A DNA stretch of 64,000 nucleotides, taken from assembly GCA_037044905.1 (NCBI GenBank), contig JBAOKB010000063.1, forward strand, positions 186,001 through 250,000. Direction: 5' to 3'. The stretch comes from Hortaea werneckii. Lineage: Eukaryota; Ascomycota; Dothideomycetes; Mycosphaerellales; Teratosphaeriaceae. Below are positions 22,099-32,674 of the stretch, piece by piece; the first letter of the stretch is position 1; each line of letters opens with the position of its first letter. A program made the translations under genes and the position numbers. The notes under the pieces were generated by a model. It had not been told where the DNA came from. It was given only the letters and a program-made list of their open reading frames with translations, and ran no database searches.

Positions 22099-23445
22099 CT
22101 TTGGTTCCGGACAGTGACTGTAATCGGAGATAAACAAGTTTATGTTTCGTGCGTCTTGACCCAAAGCCAACGATCAGCCTCGGAGGCGAAGCCTTCGGCC
22201 AAGAAAGGAAATGCTTAGAGTCAAGGCTTGACCTTTGAGCTTACGGGGATAGAAAGGGTTGGCGGCAGGCCGGTCTTATATCAATCTGCAGCTGCCGTCT
22301 AGGCGCATGGATGTCACTCTACATAGACGGGAAAGCGCGTACGACGGGTGAAAGCACCCATGGCATGCACGGATGATCTTTTCTTTCGAACCTCCAGATG
22401 CCGTGCTAGTGAATGAGCGGGAACTAAGTTCCACGCCAGCGGCTTGGATCTGGCACTTAGGCTAACTATAACAATCTGCATTAGCCAACAAGGCTCAGAA
22501 GGATTCGCGCCAATGGTACGGTGCGCTTTACGCACCTGCCAGGGTGCGACAGCTTATCGTTGCTTCAATCGCATGCCAATCTTCTTGGTTGGGGCGCCAC
22601 AGCGCAAAGGGCTGCTCGAGTCTCTTACGGCTTGACACTACGTCCAAAGTAGTAATGCTCATGTTACGGCAGTTCTCGCACACGCTTTTACTTATTACCC
22701 GCTGGGCGCTCGTTGAGCGGTAGACGTAGCGCTGGCTGACATAGCTTTAATGCGATCACACGTGATTTTTGAGGGCATTCAAGTTTTGCGCCAGCACCAC
22801 CCCTTACCATCATTAATCTCATTTCTACCTTGAACGAAACGTCTACGTCCAGCCGCGGCTGCTTGTGCAACTCGCGGCTGACTCCCAACTCCCGTCTCTC
22901 AACTTGCTTTTCAAGTACCACACCGGCATAGTTGATCTTCCGTATCGTCAAGGCGAAACATCCAGATGCGGCAGTGGGGCCTACGCCACGCGCTGCATAT
23001 CACTGCGTGTTTCCTGAGGTTCTCAAGAATCAAGCATAAAGGACGGTCTAGATGCATTCGCGAGATGAAGTTCAGGTAGCCAATCAAATTGGCACGTGGT
23101 GAAGGGGTGGCTCGTGCGTCCATGCAACCTGATGAGAGTCAACTGCATCTTTTCTCTTTTCTCTCTCTTTTTTTTTTTTTTTTTCTTTACGACATCATCT
23201 CTACTTTTTGAAGCTCATGCCCATATCGCGGCCAAGTGACGAGTTTTTGCCGTTTCAATGAGAGTAGCGTTGGAGGACGTGTCGGAATAGTAGAATATCG
23301 TTCCTGCGTCGCCGGCCCACGGGATGGTATAATCCACTCAATTCTGCAGAATTTAGCAAAGACGCTTACTAATAGCTGGAAGATGTTCAAAAAGAGATGC
23401 AGTTGGTATGCGGCGACAAGTAAGATAAAATTATTACCACCAAAT
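22099..23445. other. Upstream region of pho84; no gene seen
   Basis: About 1.35 kb between pho84 and the stop of the chromodomain gene. It has a T17 run at 23168-23184, two CACGTG boxes, and only short ORFs without protein-like composition. Confidence 0.5.
22759..22764. promoter_or_regulatory. Candidate Pho4/NUC-1 E-box (CACGTG) upstream of pho84
   Basis: CACGTG about 660 bp upstream of the pho84 start. A second copy, CACGTGG, is at 23093-23098. Pho4 and NUC-1 bind CACGTG(G/T) in yeast and Neurospora phosphate genes; use here is inferred from sequence match and position. Confidence 0.35.
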
Positions 23446-24477
23446 CTAAGATATTGACCACCGAACTTTCAGTCCTCCACAAGCAGCACAGCTTGAAACT
23501 CTTTCCTCGTCGAGTTCCCCGCTGCACCCACCACATCGCCCGTCCTCGACTCCATGGTTTAGAGCTGATCTCGCCTTGACGAGCTTCTCTGCGATTTCCA
23601 GCAAGCAAACGCCGCATTGATCTAGCTTCGAGCATTTGCACTCGAAGGCTGCGTCCGAGTCAATCGCAGCTTCGCCACAGACATAGCACAAGGCCATGTC
23701 GGCACCTTGCTCGAGGCTACGACGTTGCTCTTCGGTCAGCATATTCAATGCTTCATTGCGGCAGGTGTCGCAGCATTGGACCGGCTTACCTTTGTGCAAG
23801 TGGCTCGTGCAACGAAGGGCCTCGCCGTGCTCGTCCACAAGGCCAGATCCGAGCACATCGTTGCAGTCTTGCTCCTCGTCATCGTCGCTCTCGTTTCCAC
23901 TGTTTTGCGTTGACTCATCAGCCAAGTTGTCACGAGCCAGCATCGTCGAGTGTTCCCTACGCGTGTTGCTTTTGATAGATTGCTGGACGTCGACCATAGT
24001 CGCATCTTTCGACCGGGAATCAAGGGTGAGCGGGGCCACAGTATCTGTGAGCGAGGCGGCAGAGTCTGACAGACCTTCTTGCATTTCCGGTAGATCTGGC
24101 GCGAAACCGTTCGCCGCGACCATTTCAGCACTGCCCGGACCTGCATGTGCAGCTTCCTCATACGCCGCGATGTCAGCCGTGTTGAAGAAACTGGCAGGCT
24201 CCCAGGTCCGTTCATGGTATTTCGACCAGTGTGCAAGGTATTGCTTTTGGTCGTCCACCGTGCGGTCAGCAACTATCCCTTCCAGATGAAAGTAGTGAGG
24301 ACCTAGACGCTTAGCGAGTGCGCCTTGCTGGGCCCAATACGCGGATTCTGCTGAACCATCGTGCTCATAGTAACCGCCTCGCCAGTAATAAACGAGGCTG
24401 GGAATATCTTCAAGATATCCAGTGATGAGCGCATCGGCGCCATCAATCGCGAGGTTCTTCAACTCTCTTCTAGACAT
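23446..24477 (-). CDS. Chromodomain-like protein with Cys-rich C-terminus
   Basis: Single exon, 343 aa; I do not recognise a named orthologue. Residues about 64-110 (HLEGIVADRTVDDQKQYLAH then WSKYHERTWEP) match the chromodomain layout E-x-I-x-x-R-x(5-9)-YLVKW-x(2)-Y-x-x-TWEP, here with His-Trp replacing the Lys-Trp. Chromodomains bind methylated histone tails or target retroelement integrases. The middle (about 130-215) is acidic and disordered (ESDDDEEQDCND). The C-terminus holds repeated Cys pairs: CCDTC, CYVC, CKCSKLDQCGVC, CGGC and CAAC, which could bind two or three zinc ions. No signal peptide or TM. It could be a domesticated piece of a chromovirus or a host chromatin protein; the retroelement-like foldback lies about 750 bp away, but no gag/pol remains. 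Confidence 0.65.
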   Translation of the reverse strand: MSRRELKNLAIDGADALITGYLEDIPSLVYYWRGGYYEHDGSAESAYWAQQGALAKRLGPHYFHLEGIVADRTVDDQKQYLAHWSKYHERTWEPASFFNTADIAAYEEAAHAGPGSAEMVAANGFAPDLPEMQEGLSDSAASLTDTVAPLTLDSRSKDATMVDVQQSIKSNTRREHSTMLARDNLADESTQNSGNESDDDEEQDCNDVLGSGLVDEHGEALRCTSHLHKGKPVQCCDTCRNEALNMLTEEQRRSLEQGADMALCYVCGEAAIDSDAAFECKCSKLDQCGVCLLEIAEKLVKARSALNHGVEDGRCGGCSGELDEERVSSCAACGGLKVRWSIS

Positions 24478-25220
24478 CTTTTGTTAGCTCTTGCGGTTTT
24501 CAGGTCCTTCTTGGATGTTTGTGGATCTGTAGTTGATCATTACCTTCTACAAGGCTGACCTTTTATACAACCCAATGAGAGCTGCGTACAATAGCCTTGT
24601 GGTTGACGCTTGACACAAGGTCACTGTGCCTGCCGTAAACAAAGGCTTTCATTATACTTCTTTGTTGATGGAGTGATGGAGGAGTGTAGGTCTGCAGGGC
24701 AATCTGTCACGCAGGCTGCGAGTATATAGTTGGTTCGTGAATGTGAATATATGTATAGTAGGCATGCGGAACAGGGGGCGATAGAAAGGCGGGACCAAAT
24801 GTAAGATGACCTTGCTAAGGAAATGGATGGGGCAGTAAGAAAAAAGAAAGACGGCGTCCGTGAAAGAGCCGACGGCTCCCAGATGTATCTTCATGACAGC
24901 CTCATGTCGGCGCATATACGGCCTGTCTCACACAGTCTGCATGAACTTGGCAGTTTGAAACCCGGGTCTTACGCCAGAGGGCGACACCCGGTAAGTCGAG
25001 CATCGAATATTTAGCTGTGCTGAAACGAGAGTGCCACGACCTCTTCGTGAGACTGATGTATCCTTAGATGTCCTTAGGCCTAGAAGGGAAACTAGAAGGG
25101 AGAATGCTTTGATAGAAGGCGCACTGGGGAAGAAGTTAGATGTGGCGGCATTGCAGAGACGCGAAAGTGACACGAATGCGCTCAAAGCGGTAAGCGCATT
25201 CTCAGAAAGATCTATCGTGT
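24478..25220. other. Intergenic region left of the foldback element
   Basis: About 740 bp. Short ORFs on both strands near 24928-25309 abut the element; they look neither conserved nor complete. No gene called. Confidence 0.45.
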
Positions 25221-25729
25221 CGGAAAATAACACTGTCGCATCGCCGAAATCCCGCGCGCACACCTCGAAGTTATATAGAGCGTATAAGAACCCCTCTCTA
25301 CTCCTATAAAACCTCTTTTAAATAATTTCTACTATTAAAAATAGTATTAAAAATAGGGTTTTTAGATTTAAAAAATCGATTTAGAATAGTATTAAGACTT
25401 AAAAGGCTCTAGATAAATAGAATAAAGGGTAATAAAGGTATAGAGTACTTTGTTCTAGCTCCGAAGCGGTTACGGAGCCTCGGGGGTTTATATAAGCAAG
25501 AAAGTCCTAGGACTCCTTCCTACCTTTCTACACCCTAATATCTTTTTATTTAAGGATTTTTAAACCTTAATATTATTATAGATCGATTTTTCAGGTCTAA
25601 ATTACTTATTCTATAAAGTATATTAGGTTTAAAAAGGCTTTATAGAAGTAGGGAGGGTTATATAGGATTCTAGACGACTTCGAGGTGTGTAGAGCGCGGA
25701 TTTCGGAGGTGCGACAGTGGTTTTTTCCG
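25221..25729. mobile_element. Foldback/MITE-like element with long terminal inverted repeats, AT-rich and RIP-like
   Basis: About 509 bp. The left end (CGGAAAATAACACTGTCGCA at 25221-25240) matches the reverse complement of the right end (25710-25729; CGGAAAAAACCACTGTCGCA). Inward matches continue on both arms (CCGAAATCC, CACACCTCGAAG, CCCT/CTCTACT-CCTATAAA and further), so the two arms of roughly 230 bp are imperfect inverted copies meeting at a small hairpin, GCTCCG-9 nt-CGGAGC (25458-25478). The inside is strongly AT-rich and full of TA dinucleotides, in contrast to all neighbouring DNA, which is the signature of repeat-induced point mutation. No transposase ORF is present. I could not find a clear target-site duplication, so the ends may be off by a few bases. 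Confidence 0.75.
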
Positions 25730-26368
25730 CAATAATAGTTGCCTACCTAGGTACTTGGGAAAGCGCAGCCCTAAATTACTAGCACTTTGAAACATCACCT
25801 CACCGGAAACTTGCAGCGCTATTGAAACTACATATATCCAAAGAAACTGGCGCCCGAAGGCTTCCCGCTGTAACACTTTCATACCATGTCCTCGGTGTCT
25901 AGGTCTCGTGCAAGAGACACGGTTACCCGCCTACTCCCGGCACTCCCTCCTGCAGACGACAAAACATGTTGTGGCAAAGCTGCAAGAAAGCAGTTTAGAG
26001 CGTTTACATATGCGCTGCTGCGATACGTCATCTTTTATGTGGTGCTTCCATCACATGTGAGGTGGATGCGTTTGACCGCATCCCTCTCGGTGTCCAAAGC
26101 AAGTGACCGGCTCTGCTGCCTGCGTTTTGAGTCATTCAGAGAGTCAGGCTGAGTATCTTTCGCAATGTATTCAAAGGTCTAGCCTTTCGCTTGTTCACAA
26201 TTCTAAACTGACCACACAGAATTCAAAAATCAGCTTTCATTGGTAGGATACCTCGGTCACTTTCTTCATACTGGTCGTGATTGACTCTCCCTGACGACTC
26301 CAGGACATTGCGCCTCTGACGGCCTTATACGAGGCTTGACGCTCCGACTAGCCAGTCGTTTCCCCAAT
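25730..26368. other. Intergenic region right of the foldback element
   Basis: About 640 bp of normal composition between the element and the DUF2828 gene; likely the promoter of the latter. No gene seen. Confidence 0.45.
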
Positions 26369-28692
26369 ATGGCGGGGCCAAATTCCATGCTCAATACTTC
26401 TTTCCCGGTCCTTCTCCCTGCTATGCCGGAGCTTCATCTCTCGAGGGATGACTTCCAGGCCTTCCTCAGGTCAACCCTACAGCGTCCAGATGCCACTGTC
26501 CTGACGGATGTCTCTGGCGATATCGAACTTCCCGATTCGACCGACAGTGTACCTGTCGACACGGCAAAGCAAGACAAGTCTGCTTTCATGGACAGCCTTG
26601 TGGACAAGGCAGTGCCCTCGTTCGATCAGCACGATGGCAAGATGCGCACGGAGAATGATGACGTGGCATATCGTGAATCCGGTTCGGCCCTTGTTGATGC
26701 ATTTTTTGAGCTCGAGGACGTCATCTCTGGCCGTCGACTCCGCACTGTCCTTGAAGGGGCCTGGGCCGAAGATCCTGATGCAACTTTGAGGATCATCTGG
26801 AACGCTCGCTCTATTCACCTTGGCAAAGCTTCGCGGAACAGCTTCTATAGGGCAATGGGATGGCTGGCTGAGAATCATCCACTTACTCTACTCTTCAATT
26901 TGCCATGGCTGGTCCGACCCCTGATCCAGAAGAAAGCCCCCAAGCCAGCAGAGAATGCCAACGAAGGCGAGGCGCGGGAAAGAGAAACAGAGCCCATGAC
27001 GGGCGACGTCAATTTAGCCGAGGAGGATGGCGAGGCATCCAAGGACTTTGAGATTGTTGATGACAAGTACGAAGGCGAATCAAAGAACAAGAAGATCGAA
27101 ATTGAAGATGACGCCTCCCTTTCTGAACTCGACGTTAAGTACGGAGTTGCACACGGCTACTTCAAAGACCTACTCAATATGCTGGCTCTTGCTGCCAATG
27201 ACCAGCTGAAGGTCGATGGCGACCCTCTGCCGGTCGTTACGAAAGAGTCGTGAAGAAGATTGTGCACGACTCGTTCTACAGGGCTTTCCACATGACGGTC
27301 GCCCGCCTGTTCGCCGATCAGCTCCAGCTTGATCTTGCCCGTCTGAACACTGACGACAAGGCCCAAATGAAGCGCATTACTCTCTGCGGCAAATGGGCGC
27401 CTTCGTTGAAAGGGATGCACGATCAGCATACTTTCATCACAAGCACAATTGCCGAGCTCCTCTTTCCGGACGTTGTCCCATCGACCGACCGCGAGACAGC
27501 CTTGAAGATGGCTCGTCAACAGTACCAGCTCAATGTGTTGTCGCCACTACGCAAAACCCTGGAGATCGTTGAGCAGCCTATCACTGCCGAAGACTTTGGT
27601 TCGATCAAGTACGGGAGAGTCCCCAGTCTGGCAATGAAGCAATACACCAATCTCTTTGCTAAGAAAGACACCGACCACTTCGACGCCTACATTGAGAGTG
27701 TCGCTGAAGGCAAAGCCCGAATCTCAGGCGCCACTTTACTACCAAGTACTCTCGTCGCAAGTGTCACCGGCCGGGCTTTTGCGGGAAACGCTTCGACGAA
27801 GGGAGCCAGCGCGAAGCTCGAACAGAGACTTTACCAGATACGACTGAAGAGTCTTGACGGGCAATGGCAAACGCTTGTGCAGCGCATTAAAGACTCTGGC
27901 TCGCTGGAGTCGGCGATTGCAGTCTGCGATGTATCTGGATCCATGACCTACCCTAGATTCCCTGACGGCTCTTGTCCCATGGACTCCTCTATCGGCTTGT
28001 CCCTTCTCCTCGCAGAGATCACCAAGCCACCGTTCGGAGGTGCTTTCATCACGTTCTCAGCCGAGCCGCAAGTTGTGCGTGTCGGTGGACCGGACGATCC
28101 GCGCTCTTTCAAGGAAAAGGTGGATTACATTCAGAGAAGTAGCTGGAGCATGAACACGGACTTCGTCAGCGTCTTTGAAGACTTGATCCTGCCTATGGCA
28201 ATCGAGAACAAGCTCAAGCAGGAAGACATGGTCAAGCAAGTCTTCGTCTTCTCCGACATGCAATTCGACGCTGCGCGTGGCGCTGAAATGTTTTATCCCC
28301 AAGCAGAGAAACCAAGGGACTGGCACACTTCGTTCGAACGCATCAAGAAGAAGTTTGAGAAGGCCGGGTACGCTATGCCGAAGCTGATCTTCTGGAATCT
28401 GGCAGGCGGTCGTGGAGGCTACGAGGAGAGTTCTGATGAAGACGAGATGGCGCCGAAGCCTGTCACTGCTGCCGAGGAAGGCACGGCGCTCGTTAGTGGT
28501 TACAGTCAGGGCCAGATGAAGATGTTCCTCGACAATGGACAGTTTGAGGATCCGGAGGATGAGGTTACGGAGGTGGAGAATGAAGATGGTGAGGTGGTTG
28601 TGGCGAAGGTGAAGGCCAAGCAGGATCCTATCGCTGCGGTCCGCAAAGCCATCATTCATCCCGCTTACAGGATGTTGAAGGTTGTTGACTGA
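26369..28692 (+). CDS. DUF2828/VWA-like domain protein, frame interrupted near 27,230-27,255
   Basis: Two open frames together give a DUF2828-type protein. The first, from the ATG at 26369, runs to a TGA at 27251-27253 (294 aa) and ends in the family block YGVAHGYFKDLLNMLALAAND. The second is one frame off, is open from about 27215, and runs to 28692. It begins RYERVVKKIVHDSFYRAFHM, the block that normally follows after some 40 or more Lys/Arg-rich residues. It then contains AVCDVSGSMTYPRF, a VWA-type MIDAS (DxSxS), and VFVFSDMQFD. The family is widespread in fungi and large DNA viruses, with unknown function and a resemblance to TROVE/Ro proteins. The interruption may be a true frameshift with loss of the basic linker, or a tiny intron of 44-47 nt (27212 to 27255 or 27258) with a poor GTCGAT donor. 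Whether a full protein is made is undecided. Confidence 0.7.
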
Positions 28693-28988
28693 GCTTTTCT
28701 TTTGACTGTTCTATTGAAGATGTCGGGTATCAGCGTGGTGTTTTGGAGTACGAATGGCATATGAGTGCGGCGGGATATGGGCCGGCCCTTGGGTTCTACA
28801 ACGATGAGAACGACTTTCCGACGACTTTTATGATGTCTTCAAATTATTAGCAAGTTTTGCTGAGATAGTGAACTTGAATCCAAGAGGGACCCTGGCGTCT
28901 AAAAATCAAGCTTGTAAACCTTCTAATACATATTACTCACTCCCCATTCTCCAATGCCTCAGCCTACGTCTCTTCATCCGACATTCTA

Positions 28989-31900
28989 CTAAATGGTCCC
29001 AAGTGCACTCGGACAAGCCGGCGCTGGACCCGAGCTATCCCCAGCGGCATCCACAGTATACGCATTAGAACCGGAGTTCGTGTCGAAAGTGATTTGAAGG
29101 CCCGGGTAGATCACCCCTTGGAGGTAGCTATATTGGCTGTACCTGCTGCCACCTGTGGAACTTCGTCAGTACTGAAGACATATGCGCAGATTGGAAGTCT
29201 TGGATGGCTGTTTCTTCCTACTTACCAGAGAGACTTTCGACGCCGACAGTGGCAGTGCATCCCCAATCAGATATGTTGAGACTGTTCCGGGTGGTCAGAA
29301 TATGCTGCTAGTTGAATAATTACGTTTGTAAAGGCGGGTAGGGAGAGATAAGAGAACTCACTATTGAAAGGTAACGTAATTAGGACTGGCTTCCAGAAAG
29401 TGAACGAGGAAGTGGTACGATTGGCTCGGATCCGAATAAAGACTTTCGTAGAACTCAAAACTGACTTGACGGTTTGGGGTCGTGCCGGTGATTTCGTAGT
29501 AGATTCCTTGCTGGGTCCTATCATCACGATTAAATTCTTAGCATGCGATGGTCGGAACGAGAGAAGGGCAGGGCGATATATCAGGTCAGGACGCCTACCC
29601 GTTGTAGATGTATAGATCAGCCCAGAGAGGCAAGGCAGCGGTGTCCGTGAAACAAGTGTCGGATCCTGAACCGTCGTCCGAAGGTATGTCGGAGCAGTTT
29701 GAGAAGCCGAAGTATGGCAGGTCGATGTTGTCGAATTCGTTGTTGAGTGTTGTGAACCCGACGACCTGTTGAAAAGAAGGGTACGATTAGTAGTGCTCAG
29801 AACTGGCTTTAATTTCAGAGAATAAGCGACACTTACGCCGTTCGTGCTGACCCTCACGTTGGCGCTAGACTGGCTATAGAGCCAGACTTGGAACGGCAAT
29901 TCAATCTGGAGAGTTCGGTGAGCTGGGTTCGAGATCGATAAATGATGGAATCTGATGTACCTCGGAGGACACCACATCGTCGTAATCCACGGGCGAGCCA
30001 TTCAAGTCGCCAATGATAGCTGTAGGCGAAGCTAATGCCAGAGACACACTGTCCGATATTGAAGGGCGTGTAGAGCTCGATGCTGCGCTGCTTGACTGGA
30101 TCTGGTCAGCATTGATTATCATGAAAAGTTTGAAGACTCAGAAGGCACAAAGATCTTACTGGGGTGTATGTAGCCGTCACTGTCGGACCTGAAATACTCG
30201 TCGTCTCCGGCGGAAGAGTCAATGTCCGCGTCTCAGCTGGCAAAGTCTCTGTATAAGTCTCAGGGGGCGCAGTGAAAGTAACAGTCCGGGTAAGATTCTG
30301 GCCCTGTGTGGTAAAAGTCTGAGGCTGTGCGGTAAGCGTTTCCGTTGTGCGCAGGGTCTCGGTCGATGCGTTAGCTATCAAGGTCGGGCATGCAGAGCTG
30401 GGTGATAGGGTGACCGAGATGTAACTTGTAAGCGTCGATGGCTGCTGAGTGAGGGTCACGAATGCAGTTTCTGGTGAAACACTAGAAGAAACGTCTTCGG
30501 TCGGTCCAGGCTGGGAGTCGTTTCTCGTCACAAATACCGTCGAGTACACAATCGAAGTTTGGATTACAGGAGGTGTGGAAGGCAGGCTCCCCGTTATCTC
30601 AGCCTGAGTAACATTACTTGGCAGGAATACGGTGGAGAATACCACAGAAGTCTGCACTTCGTTGGACCCGGAGGCAATGCAGCTCCCGTTCGTTGCTTCG
30701 AGCGTTGTAATATCAGGCGGGATCGAATACGTCTCTGTTGCTTGCGGTTGAGATATTATTACTGTAGTCGTAGATGCCGGCAGGGCTGAATAGTAGGTCG
30801 AAGCAGGAAGCATTGGACCGGATTGTGTCGTGGTCAATAATAGAGTTGTTGTCAGAGTCGGCTGAGGCAGAAGCTCTGTTGAAATGAGCGTGGTAATAGC
30901 CGTTGCAGTCTGTTTGGTGTAATTGGAAGATTCTGAGGTATTCAGAGAGTTGTACTGATCAAGAGTCCGGGTGACCGTAGCTGTAAAGCGAAGATTAGAT
31001 AGATCAGGCTGCGTGAGCGCTTAAACTTACTAGTTGTCGTAGATACTTCTGATATAGTCGTGGTGTAGAGACCAGTGGGAGACGACCTTTCTGTAGCAGT
31101 CGCTATGCTTGAAATATATGTGGTCTGCGTGGCAATGACGCTGACTGTTTGAGTAGTTCTGTCATTTTGCTGAGTGCGTGTTAGGTACACCGTTGTCGGT
31201 ACCGTTGTGGTGAGATTCAATATGCTCCCACCCAGAACAGTAGTGACCAACGTGGTAGTCTGAACCGGAGCAGGCTCAAAACTTTCCTGCGGAACCAATG
31301 TAGTGTAAACTACAGTACTCCCGTCAAGAACAGTGGTGATCTGGAGCGTGGTCGTCTGGAGTGGCTCAGACTGGCTTTGCCGTATAGTCAACGTGCGTGT
31401 GACAAAGACGGTAGAGACCCCATTTGGCGCCGAAGATGGACTATCTGATGTTGAGCTGATTGAGATATCGTCAAGTGCCACATACGCTGCGCGAGAGCAT
31501 TGCACGACGAAGGTTGCTATTGAGTTTGCGTTCGTCGATGAGGCGGTATACTGGTAAGAGATCTGCGAATAACTCGTCGATAGAGGCTGCGCATTGCCAC
31601 AGCTGTCTTCAGCACAGATGGTCATTGAGCATTGAGGCTCGTTTTCATTGCTCTGTGACTTGGCGGCATACGCGGTAAGTGTGTAAGAATTGCCCGCCGT
31701 AGCTGCAAATAATTGCGATACGTTGTACGTAAGTTGGTTTGTCGCCTGTCGCCGTACTTTCGAGGGGTTGGACTCTTCGAAGGTGATTAGTCTGCCATCA
31801 TCAGCGCCAACCCATCCAAAATGTTTGAGTCCAGTTCTACCTACAAGTAGCTAGACCCGCTGTTGGGTTGGAATGGTCCATCTTGCACTATAGCCGCCGT

Positions 31901-32308
31901 AGCTCCAGGATCCGAACTGGACGTATTGTAATCATTTTCAGTGCCATCTTCGAATCCGGAGCTGGCAACGACAACGAGCGTTGATGAAGGAGCAGATGGT
32001 GTTCCGAATGGCGGAAGAGACGTCGCTGCTTGAATTATCGTTATTGTCGAAGCAGGAAGTGATGTGGTAATAGTCTGATTGACTCCATATACCGTCGAAG
32101 TCGAAACCGTAGCGTTGGGACAGTACGTCTGAGTGGCACGAAAGTCCGTAGATCCAACGTCCGTGACGACGTACGTCACCGACTCTGAAGTATACACTAG
32201 AACGCTGCGACGCAGACAGCTATTGGAAGAGAGATTAGAAGATTCAGGATAATAGGACTGTGCGATTGCGAAAGCGACAAAATGCAGGGTTGGTATAAGC
32301 AACCACAT
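28989..32308 (-). CDS. Large secreted Ser/Thr-rich cell-surface protein, nine exons
   Basis: Exons in transcription order: 32308-31845, 31791-31031, 30980-30160, 30101-29961, 29905-29837, 29765-29599, 29517-29362, 29281-29226 and 29152-28989; 932 aa. Frame is kept at all eight junctions (for example VVSSE|IELPFQVW, VSTNG|VVGFTTL, YIYNG|TQQGIYY, TFQY|LNISDWG, SLSG|GSRYSQY). The N-terminus is a signal peptide (MWLLIPTLHFVAFAIAQ). A small FEDG-type beta domain with Cys follows (residues about 125-240), then about 400 residues of Thr/Ser/Pro/Val repeats (TVFVTRT, TTTLVTT, TLPPETxT) likely to be O-mannosylated, and a C-terminal globular domain of about 220 aa starting IELPFQVW. No GPI or TM signal is visible at the C-terminus (SGPAPACPSALGTI). 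Adhesin- or mucin-like role is inferred from composition. The very short exons 5 and 8 are the weakest calls. Confidence 0.72.
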
Positions 32309-32674
32309 AGTGGATTTGTCGGTAACGAGCAATGAAAGGGGAGTAGCGGAGGCTTTTCGACTTGGCACGCGTGCTGATCTCCGCTTGAACGCGTTATGCG
32401 TTCCAGTCAAATGGTCCCAAACAAGCAGACTGTGAGCTGATTGGAAAAGTTCGGGCCCAGTGAGGTAGCACACGAGTATGGTCTGGAATGCAAGCAGCAA
32501 TATTTTAGTCAGCGAGCTGTGCCTTATCCAGTGACGCTCATATAGACCACCATTCTGACCTGTCAGCAAACTCCAATTACCCTCCACTGACACTTTCCAT
32601 TTGAATATCGTACATCATCTTGACCCCTACATCAGAGATGAAGCGGCCGATTCGCGATTCGTCGTGCTGGCATC

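Noticed and set aside
24928..25309. ORFs on both strands next to the foldback element as a transposase remnant
   Set aside because: No DDE/DDD-type motif or zinc finger; both strands are equally open.
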